Below, piece after piece: positions 28,493 through 36,416 of a DNA stretch of 64,000 nt (within the stretch, counting starts at the first letter, position 1; the number at the start of each line of letters is the position of its first letter). The stretch lies in assembly GCA_934454655.1 (NCBI GenBank), contig CAKSFK010000001.1, forward strand, positions 1 to 64,000. The letters run 5' to 3'. A model generated the notes under the pieces. That model was not told the DNA's origin, ran no database searches, and saw only the letters and a list, made by a program, of their open reading frames with translations. Source of the DNA: an uncultured Eubacteriales bacterium (GTDB lineage: Bacteria; Bacillota; Clostridia; Oscillospirales; Acutalibacteraceae). The position numbers were made by a program, and so were the translations under genes.

Positions 28493-30477
28493 ATCGCGTC
28501 TACCTCCGCCATAATCTGTTTATTCATAAAGCCCTTTAAGTCCATAGCGCCGGACATACAGGCAACCGTACAAGCGCCGCAACCCTGGCACACAGCCTCG
28601 TTTACAACCGCTACGCGGCGGACTTTTGTGGTTCTGTCGGGCATTCTGAATTCTTTTTCAACATAGGAAATCGCGCCGTAGGGGCAAACCTTTTCGCAGG
28701 TTGAGCAGCCGTTGCACATCATCTCGTCCGAGTGCGCGACGCACGGGTTACCCGTAAGCTTATCTTTACAGAGGAGTCCTATAACCTTAGAGGCAGCCGC
28801 TCCCGCCTGGGAAACGGTTTCGGGTATATCCTTAGGACCTTGGCATGTACCCGAAAGGAACACGCCCGCAGTGGGGCTTTCAACCGGGCGAAGCTTGGGG
28901 TGCGCCTCGGTAAAGAAGTCGTTTGTATCCATACTGGCAGTAAGCATTGTAGCAAGCGGACGGGCGGATTTATCCGGCTCGATAGCGGCGGCAAGCACCA
29001 CTAAGTCGGCGTCTATATGCAGCTGTTTGCCGTAAATTAAATCGGAGCCCTGTACTTTTAGCTTATTGCCCTCGGGAGAAACCTTGCCGACCATACCCTT
29101 TATGTAGTGAACGCCGTATTCCTCAACCGCGCGGCGGTAGAACTCATCAAAGTTTTTGCCGGGGGTACGCACGTCTATATAGAATACATAAACTTCGGTA
29201 TCGGGGTATTTATCCCTTATAAGCATTGCGTGCTTTGCGGTATACATACAGCAAATCTTAGAGCAATATTCCTTGCCCTTTTCGGAGCAGGCCTCGCACC
29301 TTGAGCCCACGCACTGAACAAATACTATTGTGTGCGGATGCTCCCGGTCTGACGGGCGCAAAAGCGTACCGCCCGTAGGACCTGCCGCGTTCATAAGGCG
29401 CTCTAATTCAAGCGAGGTTATAACGTCTTTGGACTGTGAGTACGCAAACTCATCAAACTTCTCCATAGAAATGGGGTTAAAGCCTGTTGCGACTACTATT
29501 GCGCCGTACTTTTCCTTAACGAACTCGTCCTTTGCCTCGTAATCGATAGCGCCGGCGGAGCATACCTTAGAGCAAACGCCGCACTTGCCCGTTTTAAGCT
29601 TCATACAGTGATTCGGGTCGATAGTAGCGACCTTCGGCACTGCCTGAGCAAAAGGAATATAAATAGCACTGCGGTTATCCATACCGAGGTTAAACTCGTT
29701 GGGAACCTTTTTCTGCGGACATTTTTCGGTGCAAAGTCCGCAGCCGGTGCATATATCCTCTTTAACATAACGCGCGCGGCGCTTGATTGTAACCTCAAAG
29801 TTACCCACAAATCCGCCCACCTCGGTTACCTCCGAGTATGAGAAGATGCGGATTTTATCGTTCTGCGCCACATCCACCATTTTAGGCGTTAAAATACAGG
29901 CGGCGCAGTCAAGCGTGGGGAAAGTTTTATCAAGCTGAGCCATTTTGCCGCCTATTGTCGGCTTGGTTTCAACTATATCAACGGGGAAGCCCGCGTCGGC
30001 AATGTCAAGCGCGGTCTGAATGCCCGCAATACCGCCGCCTATAACCAAGGCGCGCTTTGTAACAGGGCTTTCGCCCGGGGTGAGCGGCGCGTTAAGGTTT
30101 ACCTTTGCAACCGCCGCTTTGGCAAGTATGATTGCCTTTTCGGTGCCTATGGGCATTTCTTTATGTACCCAAGAACATTGCTCGCGGATATTTGCAATCT
30201 CCACCATATAGGGGTTAAGCCCCGCGGCAGCCGCGGTCTTGCGGAATGTGGCTTCGTGCATACGGGGAGAGCATGAACATACCACAATGCCCGTAAGCTT
30301 ATACTCGGCTATTGCGTTTTTAATGATCTCCTGACCCGCCTGTGAGCACATATACTGATAATCGGTGGAGAAAACAACACCGGGTTCATTTTTAATAGCG
30401 TCCGCAACGGCTTTAACATCAACGGTTCCCGCAATGTTTGTGCCGCAGTGACATACGAATACTCCGATTCTTTGCAT
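28483..30477 (-). CDS. hdrA: HdrA-type electron-bifurcating flavoprotein
   Basis: The 664-residue core of heterodisulfide-reductase-type complexes, carrying the bifurcating FAD. Domains in order: N-terminal domain with VCHCGTN; FAD-binding domain GGGIAGIQTALDIADAGFPV (about 146-165) with the HdrA-specific GGKMAQLDKTFPTLDCAACI; an inserted ferredoxin domain (CTGCGLCTEKCP, and CGVCSKVC); the second flavin part with CVGSRCEACSEKGKEYCSKICC; and a C-terminal ferredoxin domain (CNGCSTCEKVCP, CQGCGACTVACM). All expected cysteine clusters are intact. It overlaps flxD by 10 bp, and hdrC follows upstream by 18 bp. It should split electron pairs between a high-potential acceptor via HdrBC and ferredoxin. 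Confidence 0.96.
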   Translation of the reverse strand: MQRIGVFVCHCGTNIAGTVDVKAVADAIKNEPGVVFSTDYQYMCSQAGQEIIKNAIAEYKLTGIVVCSCSPRMHEATFRKTAAAAGLNPYMVEIANIREQCSWVHKEMPIGTEKAIILAKAAVAKVNLNAPLTPGESPVTKRALVIGGGIAGIQTALDIADAGFPVDIVETKPTIGGKMAQLDKTFPTLDCAACILTPKMVDVAQNDKIRIFSYSEVTEVGGFVGNFEVTIKRRARYVKEDICTGCGLCTEKCPQKKVPNEFNLGMDNRSAIYIPFAQAVPKVATIDPNHCMKLKTGKCGVCSKVCSAGAIDYEAKDEFVKEKYGAIVVATGFNPISMEKFDEFAYSQSKDVITSLELERLMNAAGPTGGTLLRPSDREHPHTIVFVQCVGSRCEACSEKGKEYCSKICCMYTAKHAMLIRDKYPDTEVYVFYIDVRTPGKNFDEFYRRAVEEYGVHYIKGMVGKVSPEGNKLKVQGSDLIYGKQLHIDADLVVLAAAIEPDKSARPLATMLTASMDTNDFFTEAHPKLRPVESPTAGVFLSGTCQGPKDIPETVSQAGAAASKVIGLLCKDKLTGNPCVAHSDEMMCNGCSTCEKVCPYGAISYVEKEFRMPDRTTKVRRVAVVNEAVCQGCGACTVACMSGAMDLKGFMNKQIMAEVDAICK

Positions 30478-30495
30478 AAGTTATTTTCTCCTTTC

Positions 30496-30888
30496 TTATT
30501 TGGAATATTTACGCATGGCGCTCATAATCGCCTGCTGGGGAATATCATCATTGATTTTTTCGGGAATATCGTTTGCGGTCATATGATTGTTTCCCTTTTG
30601 GCGGATAACCTCAAGGCGCACCGCTTCAATAATCTTTGCCGGCTCCACACCGCGGGGACAGCGCTCAACGCAGGCAAAGCAGGAAAGACATTTGTAAACC
30701 GATTCCGATTTCATAAGGGTTTCAATATCGCCCGTTTCCACCATATAAACAAACTGGTGGGGATGATATTCCATTTCATCATACGAAGGGCAGGTACCCG
30801 AGCATTTGCCGCAGCGCATACATTTAAGAGGATTAACGCCGCTCGCTCTTATAACCTGTTCCTTTAAAAGCTCTTTTTTATCAGTCAT
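30496..30888 (-). CDS. hdrC: HdrC-type iron-sulfur subunit
   Basis: A 130-residue protein with two 4Fe-4S motifs, CMRCGKCSGTCP and CLSCFACVERCPRG, the layout of HdrC, which wires HdrA to HdrB. No membrane helix is present, unlike HdrE-linked forms. The start overlaps hdrB by 8 bp. An 18-bp gap separates it from hdrA, with a clear ribosome site before hdrA. Confidence 0.94.
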   Translation of the reverse strand: MTDKKELLKEQVIRASGVNPLKCMRCGKCSGTCPSYDEMEYHPHQFVYMVETGDIETLMKSESVYKCLSCFACVERCPRGVEPAKIIEAVRLEVIRQKGNNHMTANDIPEKINDDIPQQAIMSAMRKYSK

Positions 30889-31687
30889 TTGTATCCTCCT
30901 TTACGCCGAGGGCTTCAGCCAATAATTCCGTGAAGTACACAATCGGTATATTACTGCCGTTATGCACTAAGTTGTACTTGCAAAGCGGACATGCGGTAAC
31001 CGCCAGCTCCGCGCCGTGGCTTTCGGCGCTGTTTGTGACGGAGTTGCTTTTGCGGCGGGCGCTCTCGGGGTCCTCAAGCGCAACGTAACCGCCGCAGCAC
31101 TCGTTCCTGTAAGGGTAAATTACGGGTTCTGCGCCCAATGCCCTTATAAAATCCTCCATAATTTTCGGATTTTCGGGGTCGTCAAACGCCATTACCTTGC
31201 CGGGGCGCAAAAGCAGACAGCCGTAATAAGCGGCAATTTTTCTGCCCGTTAATGGGTTTACAACCTTTTCTTTGATTTTATCAAAACCCACAACGTCACG
31301 CAAAAGCTCTAAATAGTGCATAACCTTTGCCTCGCCCGAATAAGGCTCTCTTTTTTCCTTATCCTGTGAAAGATACAGGTTAGCGCGGTTTCTGAAGGTT
31401 TCGTCGTTCGCTATTTGATAATTCGTTTGTTTAATAACGTTATGGCAGGCGGAACATACCGTGACAAGGGGTCTGTCCGCCTCTTTAGCGGCTATAAGCG
31501 CACGAACCGAGGAAAGCTTTGAGGCTATCTCGTCGTTATTGCTTACAAACACGCCGCCGCAGCACTGCCAGTTCTCTATCTCGCATAATTCAACGCCCAA
31601 AACCTCGGCGCATCTGCGGGCATAAAGGTCAAGCTGTTTGGCTTTTGTGCGGAGCGTGCAGCCGGGAAAATAACTGACCTTAATCAT
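30881..31687 (-). CDS. hdrB: HdrB-type catalytic subunit with two CCG domains
   Basis: A 268-residue protein with both cysteine-rich CCG domains complete: PGC (residue 10), WQCCGG and CSACH in the first; YYGC, NECCGG and CPLCKY in the second. In HdrB these bind the noncubane 4Fe-4S clusters that reduce a disulfide such as CoM-S-S-CoB or DsrC. No DsrC gene or methanogen coenzyme pathway is visible here, so the true acceptor is open; the adjacent fumarate reductase pair is an obvious candidate partner. The gene follows fumC by 21 bp. Confidence 0.95.
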   Translation of the reverse strand: MIKVSYFPGCTLRTKAKQLDLYARRCAEVLGVELCEIENWQCCGGVFVSNNDEIASKLSSVRALIAAKEADRPLVTVCSACHNVIKQTNYQIANDETFRNRANLYLSQDKEKREPYSGEAKVMHYLELLRDVVGFDKIKEKVVNPLTGRKIAAYYGCLLLRPGKVMAFDDPENPKIMEDFIRALGAEPVIYPYRNECCGGYVALEDPESARRKSNSVTNSAESHGAELAVTACPLCKYNLVHNGSNIPIVYFTELLAEALGVKEDTND

Positions 31688-31708
31688 TATTTTTCCTCCC
31701 TGAAAAAA

Positions 31709-33085
31709 TTAAACCATCTGCTCGGGGTGGAATACCTCGTCAAACTTTTCTTCGGTTAAAAAGCCCAATTCCACACATGCCTGTTTTAAGGAGATATTGT
31801 CCTTAAACGCCTTTTTGGCGGTCTTTGCCGCGTTTTCATAACCGATATAGGGGTTAAGCGCGGTAACAAGCATAAGCGAATTGTGCAGATTGTGATACAT
31901 TTTGTCCTTATTTGCGGTAATTCCCACGGCGCACTTGTTGTTGAAGGAAACAATAGCTTCAGCAAGCAAACGGGCTGACTGTAAGAAGTTGTAAGCCGCA
32001 ACCGGCATAAATACGTTAAGCTCAAAATTGCCCTGCGACGCCGCAATACCGACAGCCACATCGTTACCCATTACCTGAACGGCAACCATTGTTACCGCCT
32101 CGCACTGGGTGGGGTTTACCTTGCCGGGCATTATTGAAGAACCGGGCTCGTTTTCGGGAATATGGATTTCACCGAGTCCGTCGCGCGGGCCGGAAGCCAG
32201 CCAGCGAACGTCGTTCGCAATCTTCATCATATCGCAGGCGGCGGCCTTGATTGCGCCGTGCGCGAAAACAAATTCGTCCTTTGAAGTAAGGGCGTGGAAT
32301 TTATTTGCGGCGGTTACAAACGGCTTGCCCGTAAGTTCGGCTACCTTTTTTGCCACAAGCTCCGAAAAGCCTTTCGGCGCGTTAAGCCCCGTGCCGACGG
32401 CGGTGCCGCCGAGAGCCAACTCATAAAGCGGCTTAACGGCTGTTTTTAGAAGCTGAGCATCACGTTCAAGACTTGCCCTCCAGCCCGATATTTCCTGACT
32501 GAATTTAATAGGTGTGGCGTCCTGCAAATGGGTTCTGCCCGATTTTACAATGCCCTCGTTTTCAGCCTCTAATTTTTTAAAGGTGTTTATTAACAGCTCT
32601 ATTGCCGGCAAAAGCTTATCCTCAATAGCTATAACCGCCGAGATGTGCATAGCGGTGGGGAAGGTATCATTTGAGGACTGGCTCATATTAATATCGTCGT
32701 TCGGGTGGCAAAGCTTTTCACCCGCAATCTGGTTGGCGCGGTTTGCGATAACCTCGTTTGCGTTCATATTGGACTGCGTACCCGAACCCGTCTGCCAGAC
32801 AACAAGCGGAAAATGGTCGTTAAGACTGCCCGATATTACCTCGTCGCAGGCGGCGGAAATGGCTTTCACCTTCTGCGCCGTCATTTTTTCGGGCTTTAAT
32901 TCCGCATTGGCAAGCGCCGCCGCTTTTTTAAGTATTCCGAAAGCGTGGGTTATTTCACGCGGCATTGTTTCAATGCCTACGCCTATTTCAAAGTTTTCGT
33001 GGCTTCTTTCGGTCTGTGCCGCCCAAAGTCTGTCGGCAGGGACCTTCATTTCGCCCATTGAATCGTGTTCTATACGGTATTCCAT
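31709..33085 (-). CDS. fumC: Fumarate hydratase class II
   Basis: Interconverts malate and fumarate in the cytoplasm without an iron-sulfur cluster. The 458-residue length and the family signature GSSIMPGKVNPTQ (near residue 316) are typical; further blocks are SGSGTQSNMNANEVIANRA, the active-site region SSNDTFPTAMHI and GRTHLQDATPIKF. It could in principle be an aspartase, but the SGTQSNMN block and the malate/fumarate context favour fumarase. It sits between the Mdh/Ldh gene (13 bp upstream) and hdrB (21 bp downstream), providing fumarate for FrdAB. Confidence 0.94.
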   Translation of the reverse strand: MEYRIEHDSMGEMKVPADRLWAAQTERSHENFEIGVGIETMPREITHAFGILKKAAALANAELKPEKMTAQKVKAISAACDEVISGSLNDHFPLVVWQTGSGTQSNMNANEVIANRANQIAGEKLCHPNDDINMSQSSNDTFPTAMHISAVIAIEDKLLPAIELLINTFKKLEAENEGIVKSGRTHLQDATPIKFSQEISGWRASLERDAQLLKTAVKPLYELALGGTAVGTGLNAPKGFSELVAKKVAELTGKPFVTAANKFHALTSKDEFVFAHGAIKAAACDMMKIANDVRWLASGPRDGLGEIHIPENEPGSSIMPGKVNPTQCEAVTMVAVQVMGNDVAVGIAASQGNFELNVFMPVAAYNFLQSARLLAEAIVSFNNKCAVGITANKDKMYHNLHNSLMLVTALNPYIGYENAAKTAKKAFKDNISLKQACVELGFLTEEKFDEVFHPEQMV

Positions 33086-33098
33086 TAAAGCTTACCCC

Positions 33099-34043
33099 TT
33101 ATATTTCAAGATTACTTATAACATCTTTTAATGTATCCGCGCTCTTGCGTAAAAGCATTACCTCTTCATCGGTCATAGGAACGTTAACCTTGCCTCTTAC
33201 TCCCTCGTGACCTACCATATTAAGGGTGCTGAGCGCTACGTCCTCAATGCCGTACTCGCCGTGCATCATTGTGGAAACGGTCATTGTGGTATCAATTCCG
33301 CCGAGCAGGCACTTGCAGATATGACATACGGAAACCGAAACGGCATAGAATGTTGCGCCCTTTCTTGCAATAACGCGCGCGCCGGATTTTCTTACGTACT
33401 GCTCGATCTCGCCGAAGTCAAGCTCGGGTGTGTTGATGCCGGGGGTGGTTATAAGCTTTTTGCAATCCTTTATCGGAACGTTGGAGATGTTGGCAACCGA
33501 CCACGGAATAAACGAAGAATCGCCGTGTTCGCCGAAAACATAAGCGTGAACGTTGCTCTGGTTGATGTTGTAATACTCCGAAAGTCTTGAACGCAGACGC
33601 GCGGTATCAAGAATTGTACCCGAACCGATTATGCGGTTTTCGGGAAGTCCCGACATTTTATAGAAAGTATATGTGAGAATATCAACCGGGTTGCTTACTA
33701 TAATATAAGTTGCGTCCGGCGCGTACTTTGTAATTTCGGGGATAATCTGTTTTGTAATGTTAACGTTGGTCTGGGCTAGCTCAAGGCGTGACTGACCGGG
33801 CTTTCTTGCGATACCCGAGGTTACTATTACAATGTCGGAGTTTACCGCGTCGCGGTAATCGCCCGCGTAAATTGAGCAAGCGCCGCAAAAAGGCGTACCC
33901 TGGCGGATGTCGAGCGCTTCGCCCAAAGCTTTTTCGTTATTGATGTCTATCATAACGATTTCCGAGGCAAGACCCATTACTGTAAGCGTGTAAGCGATGG
34001 TGGAACCGACGCTTCCGGTTCCGATGATTGATACTTTGTTCAT
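33099..34043 (-). CDS. Lactate/malate dehydrogenase family enzyme, probably malate dehydrogenase
   Basis: An NAD-dependent 2-hydroxyacid dehydrogenase, 314 residues. NAD motif GTGSVGSTIAY (8-18), substrate-binding Arg86, NPVD (around 118-122) and catalytic His in FGEHGDSS. Overall similarity looks LDH-like, but the substrate-specificity loop reads GIARKPGQSRLEL: position 80, equivalent to residue 102 of LDH numbering, is Arg. Arg there marks malate dehydrogenases and Gln marks lactate dehydrogenases. With fumarase and fumarate reductase downstream in the same operon, oxaloacetate to malate is the more sensible reaction. Annotation pipelines will probably call it L-lactate dehydrogenase. First gene of the eleven-gene operon. 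Confidence 0.85.
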   Translation of the reverse strand: MNKVSIIGTGSVGSTIAYTLTVMGLASEIVMIDINNEKALGEALDIRQGTPFCGACSIYAGDYRDAVNSDIVIVTSGIARKPGQSRLELAQTNVNITKQIIPEITKYAPDATYIIVSNPVDILTYTFYKMSGLPENRIIGSGTILDTARLRSRLSEYYNINQSNVHAYVFGEHGDSSFIPWSVANISNVPIKDCKKLITTPGINTPELDFGEIEQYVRKSGARVIARKGATFYAVSVSVCHICKCLLGGIDTTMTVSTMMHGEYGIEDVALSTLNMVGHEGVRGKVNVPMTDEEVMLLRKSADTLKDVISNLEI

Positions 34044-34076
34044 TGCAAACCTTCCCTATTCTACATAGTTTGATTT

Positions 34077-34105
34077 ATTATAACATCTTTTGCGAGGTAT
34101 TGCAA
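34077..34105 (-). promoter_or_regulatory. Promoter of the mdh-fumC-hdr-flx-frd operon
   Basis: On the leftward strand TTGCAA (34100-34105) and TATAAT (34077-34082) are 17 bp apart, ending 33 bp before the Mdh/Ldh start codon. No comparable gap or promoter appears between later genes of the operon. A second possible -10 (TATATT) exists about 70 bp further upstream. The 270-bp space up to the next gene is otherwise AT-rich and ends in a terminator. Confidence 0.65.
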
Positions 34106-34264
34106 TTATATGTTTTGCATATCGGTAATGTATTTATCGATATACCGAGGTATAATATAAATTTACTGAACATACGCCCGTAATTTATCAATATGTCACA
34201 AATCCGCACCCTTTTTGCCGCGAAGCGTGCGGCAAAGCCGTCAGACTTTTAAATTTCCGTGGTA

Positions 34265-34308
34265 AAAAACCGCCGGAGACGGGTTTTCCGTCTGCGGCGG
34301 TTTTTCTC
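34265..34308. terminator. Bidirectional terminator hairpin
   Basis: AAAAACCGCCGGAGACGG pairs with CCGTCTGCGGCGGTTTTT around loop GTTTT, with A- and T-runs on the two sides. It lies just beyond the stop of the small leftward gene at 34312 and insulates the operon promoter downstream. Confidence 0.8.
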
Positions 34309-34311
34309 TTT

Positions 34312-34578
34312 TTATGTAAGCTTACCGATTATCAGTCTTGCGTTTTCAAGAAAAAGATTACTGTACTGCTCCGCCATATCACAAAGCAGGGTTTCACAGC
34401 ACTCGAAGCTTTCGGGACTGAAATTCGGCGTGAGGGCTGACTTTTTATCGCTGTAAGCCTTTAAAAGCATATATGTGTTTTTGAGTTCGCAAATTGCCCA
34501 AAGCATTTCCGAAAAATTATCTTCGCACACATTCATCATCTCCGATATAATTATAGGTTCATATCTCGACCAATTCAA
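34312..34578 (-). CDS. Small hypothetical protein
   Basis: An 88-codon leftward frame (TTG start at 34578; ATG starts 13-14 codons in, near a GGAG, are also possible). The product is acidic, mostly helical and cysteine-containing (FECCETLLCDMAEQ), with no recognisable domain. It is divergent from a small helix-turn-helix gene 60 bp away and is followed by a strong terminator, which supports it being a real transcription unit. Function unknown. Confidence 0.5.
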   Translation of the reverse strand: MNWSRYEPIIISEMMNVCEDNFSEMLWAICELKNTYMLLKAYSDKKSALTPNFSPESFECCETLLCDMAEQYSNLFLENARLIIGKLT

Positions 34579-34636
34579 GGGTTAATTTATGAACCGTGAT
34601 ATAATCGTATATATTTATAAAAAAGAGTGAAAAATT

Positions 34637-34861
34637 ATGAAGAAATATAGCGAAATATTGAAAGAACTGCGCGAGGATAACGACCTTACTCAACAGCAGG
34701 TGGCGGATATTCTAAACACAACCAGAAGCTACTACGGTCAGTATGAACGCGGTGTAAGACCGTTGCCGTTGGAGCATTTGGTCACTTTATGCAATTACTA
34801 TAAGGTTTCAGCCGATTATATTCTCGGTCTGCCGTTCGGTCGGAAATACCCCAAAAGATAA
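34637..34861 (+). CDS. Small XRE-family helix-turn-helix regulator
   Basis: A 74-residue single-domain regulator: LKELREDNDLTQQQVADILNTTRSYYGQYERGVRPLPLEHLVTLCNYYKVSADYILG is a canonical Cro/CI DNA-binding domain with the typical C-terminal end. AAAGAGTGA precedes the ATG. A TATAAT-like box lies at about 34600 and an unusually AT-rich stretch separates it from the divergent small gene, where it might bind. It is convergent with the zinc-type ABC operon, with only 23 bp between stops. Confidence 0.85.
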   Translation: MKKYSEILKELREDNDLTQQQVADILNTTRSYYGQYERGVRPLPLEHLVTLCNYYKVSADYILGLPFGRKYPKR

Positions 34862-34884
34862 AATACGGATATTTTACGCTCTTC

Positions 34885-35742
34885 TTAGTGTGACAGGACT
34901 CCGCCCACGACGCTGCAAATAAAAAACGCCGCCATATCGGCTGCCGCAACCGTAGGTCCTACGGGCGTTGAGAACAAAACCGAAAGAAAAATACCCAAAA
35001 GCGCGCACACGGCGGAAAGCGCGGCGGCAAAAACCGTTACGGGCAAAAAGCTTTTAAAAATACGCATAGCGCTGAGCGCGGGGAAAATTATAAGCGCGGT
35101 TATAAGCAGCGAACCCACAAGGTTCATTGCAAGCACGATTATCACCGCGGTTATTACCGCCGTCATAAGATTGTAAGCGTCGGCATTTATGCCCGAAGCC
35201 CGAGCAAAATCCTCATCAAAGGTAACGGCGAATATTTTGCCGTAAAACAAAACAAAAACCGCAATAACAACAACCGAAAGCAAAACGCAGAGCCACACTT
35301 CACCCGGGGAAAGGGTCAATATTGAGGTTGAGCCGAAAAGACTGCCGCAAACATCGCCCGATACGTTCGACGAGGTTGAAAACAGGCTTAACAGCAAATA
35401 GCCCACGGCAAGCGCCCCCACCGAGATCATCGCAATTGCGGCGTCGCCCTTTATTGCCTTAGCCTTACCGCCCTTAAGCAGCAGCACGGCGCTTATGACC
35501 GTAACGGGCATAACAACAAACATACTGTCGGAAACATTGAGCACCGCCGCCACGGCAAGCGCGCCGAAAGCCACGTGAGAAAGCCCGTCGCCGATAAATG
35601 AAAATCTTTTGAGAACGAGCGTTACCCCCATAAGCGCCGAGCAGAGAGAAATAAGCACGGCAACAATAACGGCGTAACGCACAAACGGATATTCAAGATA
35701 ACCGAATATTTTAACGGCACCCGCCGCAACACCGAGGTTCAT
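34885..35742 (-). CDS. Metal ABC transporter permease (ZnuB-type)
   Basis: An ABC-3 family permease, 285 residues with about eight to nine membrane helices, including LVLKRFSFIGDGLSHVAFGALA near residue 43 and FDEDFARASGINADAYN, the cytoplasmic loop contacting the ATPase. It imports Zn2+ or Mn2+ with the ATPase and binding protein encoded upstream. It overlaps the ATPase gene by 4 bp. Its last codons (GVLSH and stop) coincide with 18 bases that match, inverted, the tail of the tRNA-like repeats at 20459 and 51916. Confidence 0.92.
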   Translation of the reverse strand: MNLGVAAGAVKIFGYLEYPFVRYAVIVAVLISLCSALMGVTLVLKRFSFIGDGLSHVAFGALAVAAVLNVSDSMFVVMPVTVISAVLLLKGGKAKAIKGDAAIAMISVGALAVGYLLLSLFSTSSNVSGDVCGSLFGSTSILTLSPGEVWLCVLLSVVVIAVFVLFYGKIFAVTFDEDFARASGINADAYNLMTAVITAVIIVLAMNLVGSLLITALIIFPALSAMRIFKSFLPVTVFAAALSAVCALLGIFLSVLFSTPVGPTVAAADMAAFFICSVVGGVLSH

Positions 35743-36416
35743 TTTAAGTCACCCTTCCTTTCGGCAAATTCGTCACGCGTACCGAAAAACACGGTTTTCC
35801 CCATATAAAGAATATGGGTTGCGTAACAAAGCGCCGCCGATATATCGTGCGTTACGGTTATCACCGTAAGCCCGTTTCGGTTAAGCTTTTCCGTAAGGCT
35901 GTACATCAAAGCGGCGGAAGCTTCGTCAAGTCCCGTAACGGGTTCGTCAAGCAAAAGAACCTCATCCGCCGCGCAAAGCGCGCGGGCAAGCAGCGCGCGC
36001 TGCTGCTGACCGCCCGAAAGCTCACGGAAACAGCGTCCCGCCAGCGGCATTATCTGCATTTTCTCCATATTGTCGCGCGCTCTTTTTTTGTCCTCGGCTG
36101 AGTAAAACGGGCGGAATTTATATCTTCCCGCATTGCCCGACATTACAATTTCCTTAACCGACGCGGGAAAATCGCGCTGAAGCTCGGTCTGCTGCGGCAG
36201 GTATCCCACCCTTCCGCGGCTGCCGCCCGAAAATACAATTTCACCGCCGAACGGCTTTACAAGCCCGGCAAGCGCCTTTATAAGCGTGGATTTGCCCGAA
36301 CCGTTCTCGCCTATAATGCAAAGGTAATCCCCCGCGTTAAGCTTAAAATCAATATTCTCCGCGACGGTTCTCCCGCCGTAGCCCAGCCTTAAATTTTCAA
36401 CCTTTAAAACACACAT
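35739..36416 (-). CDS. Metal ABC transporter ATP-binding protein (ZnuC-type)
   Basis: A 225-residue ABC ATPase. Walker A GENGSGKST (near 36-44), Q-loop YLPQQTEL, signature LSGGQQQR, Walker B VLLLDEPVTGLD and switch His in TVTHD are all intact. It powers uptake with the adjacent permease. It overlaps the permease gene by 4 bp and the binding-protein gene by 13 bp, giving strong translational coupling. Confidence 0.95.
   Translation of the reverse strand: MCVLKVENLRLGYGGRTVAENIDFKLNAGDYLCIIGENGSGKSTLIKALAGLVKPFGGEIVFSGGSRGRVGYLPQQTELQRDFPASVKEIVMSGNAGRYKFRPFYSAEDKKRARDNMEKMQIMPLAGRCFRELSGGQQQRALLARALCAADEVLLLDEPVTGLDEASAALMYSLTEKLNRNGLTVITVTHDISAALCYATHILYMGKTVFFGTRDEFAERKGDLK

Noticed and set aside
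34185..34201. Rex operator upstream of the mdh operon
   Set aside because: The leftward strand reads TTGTGACATATTGATAA: one half fits the TTGTGA consensus but the other half matches poorly. Kept only as a possible half site.
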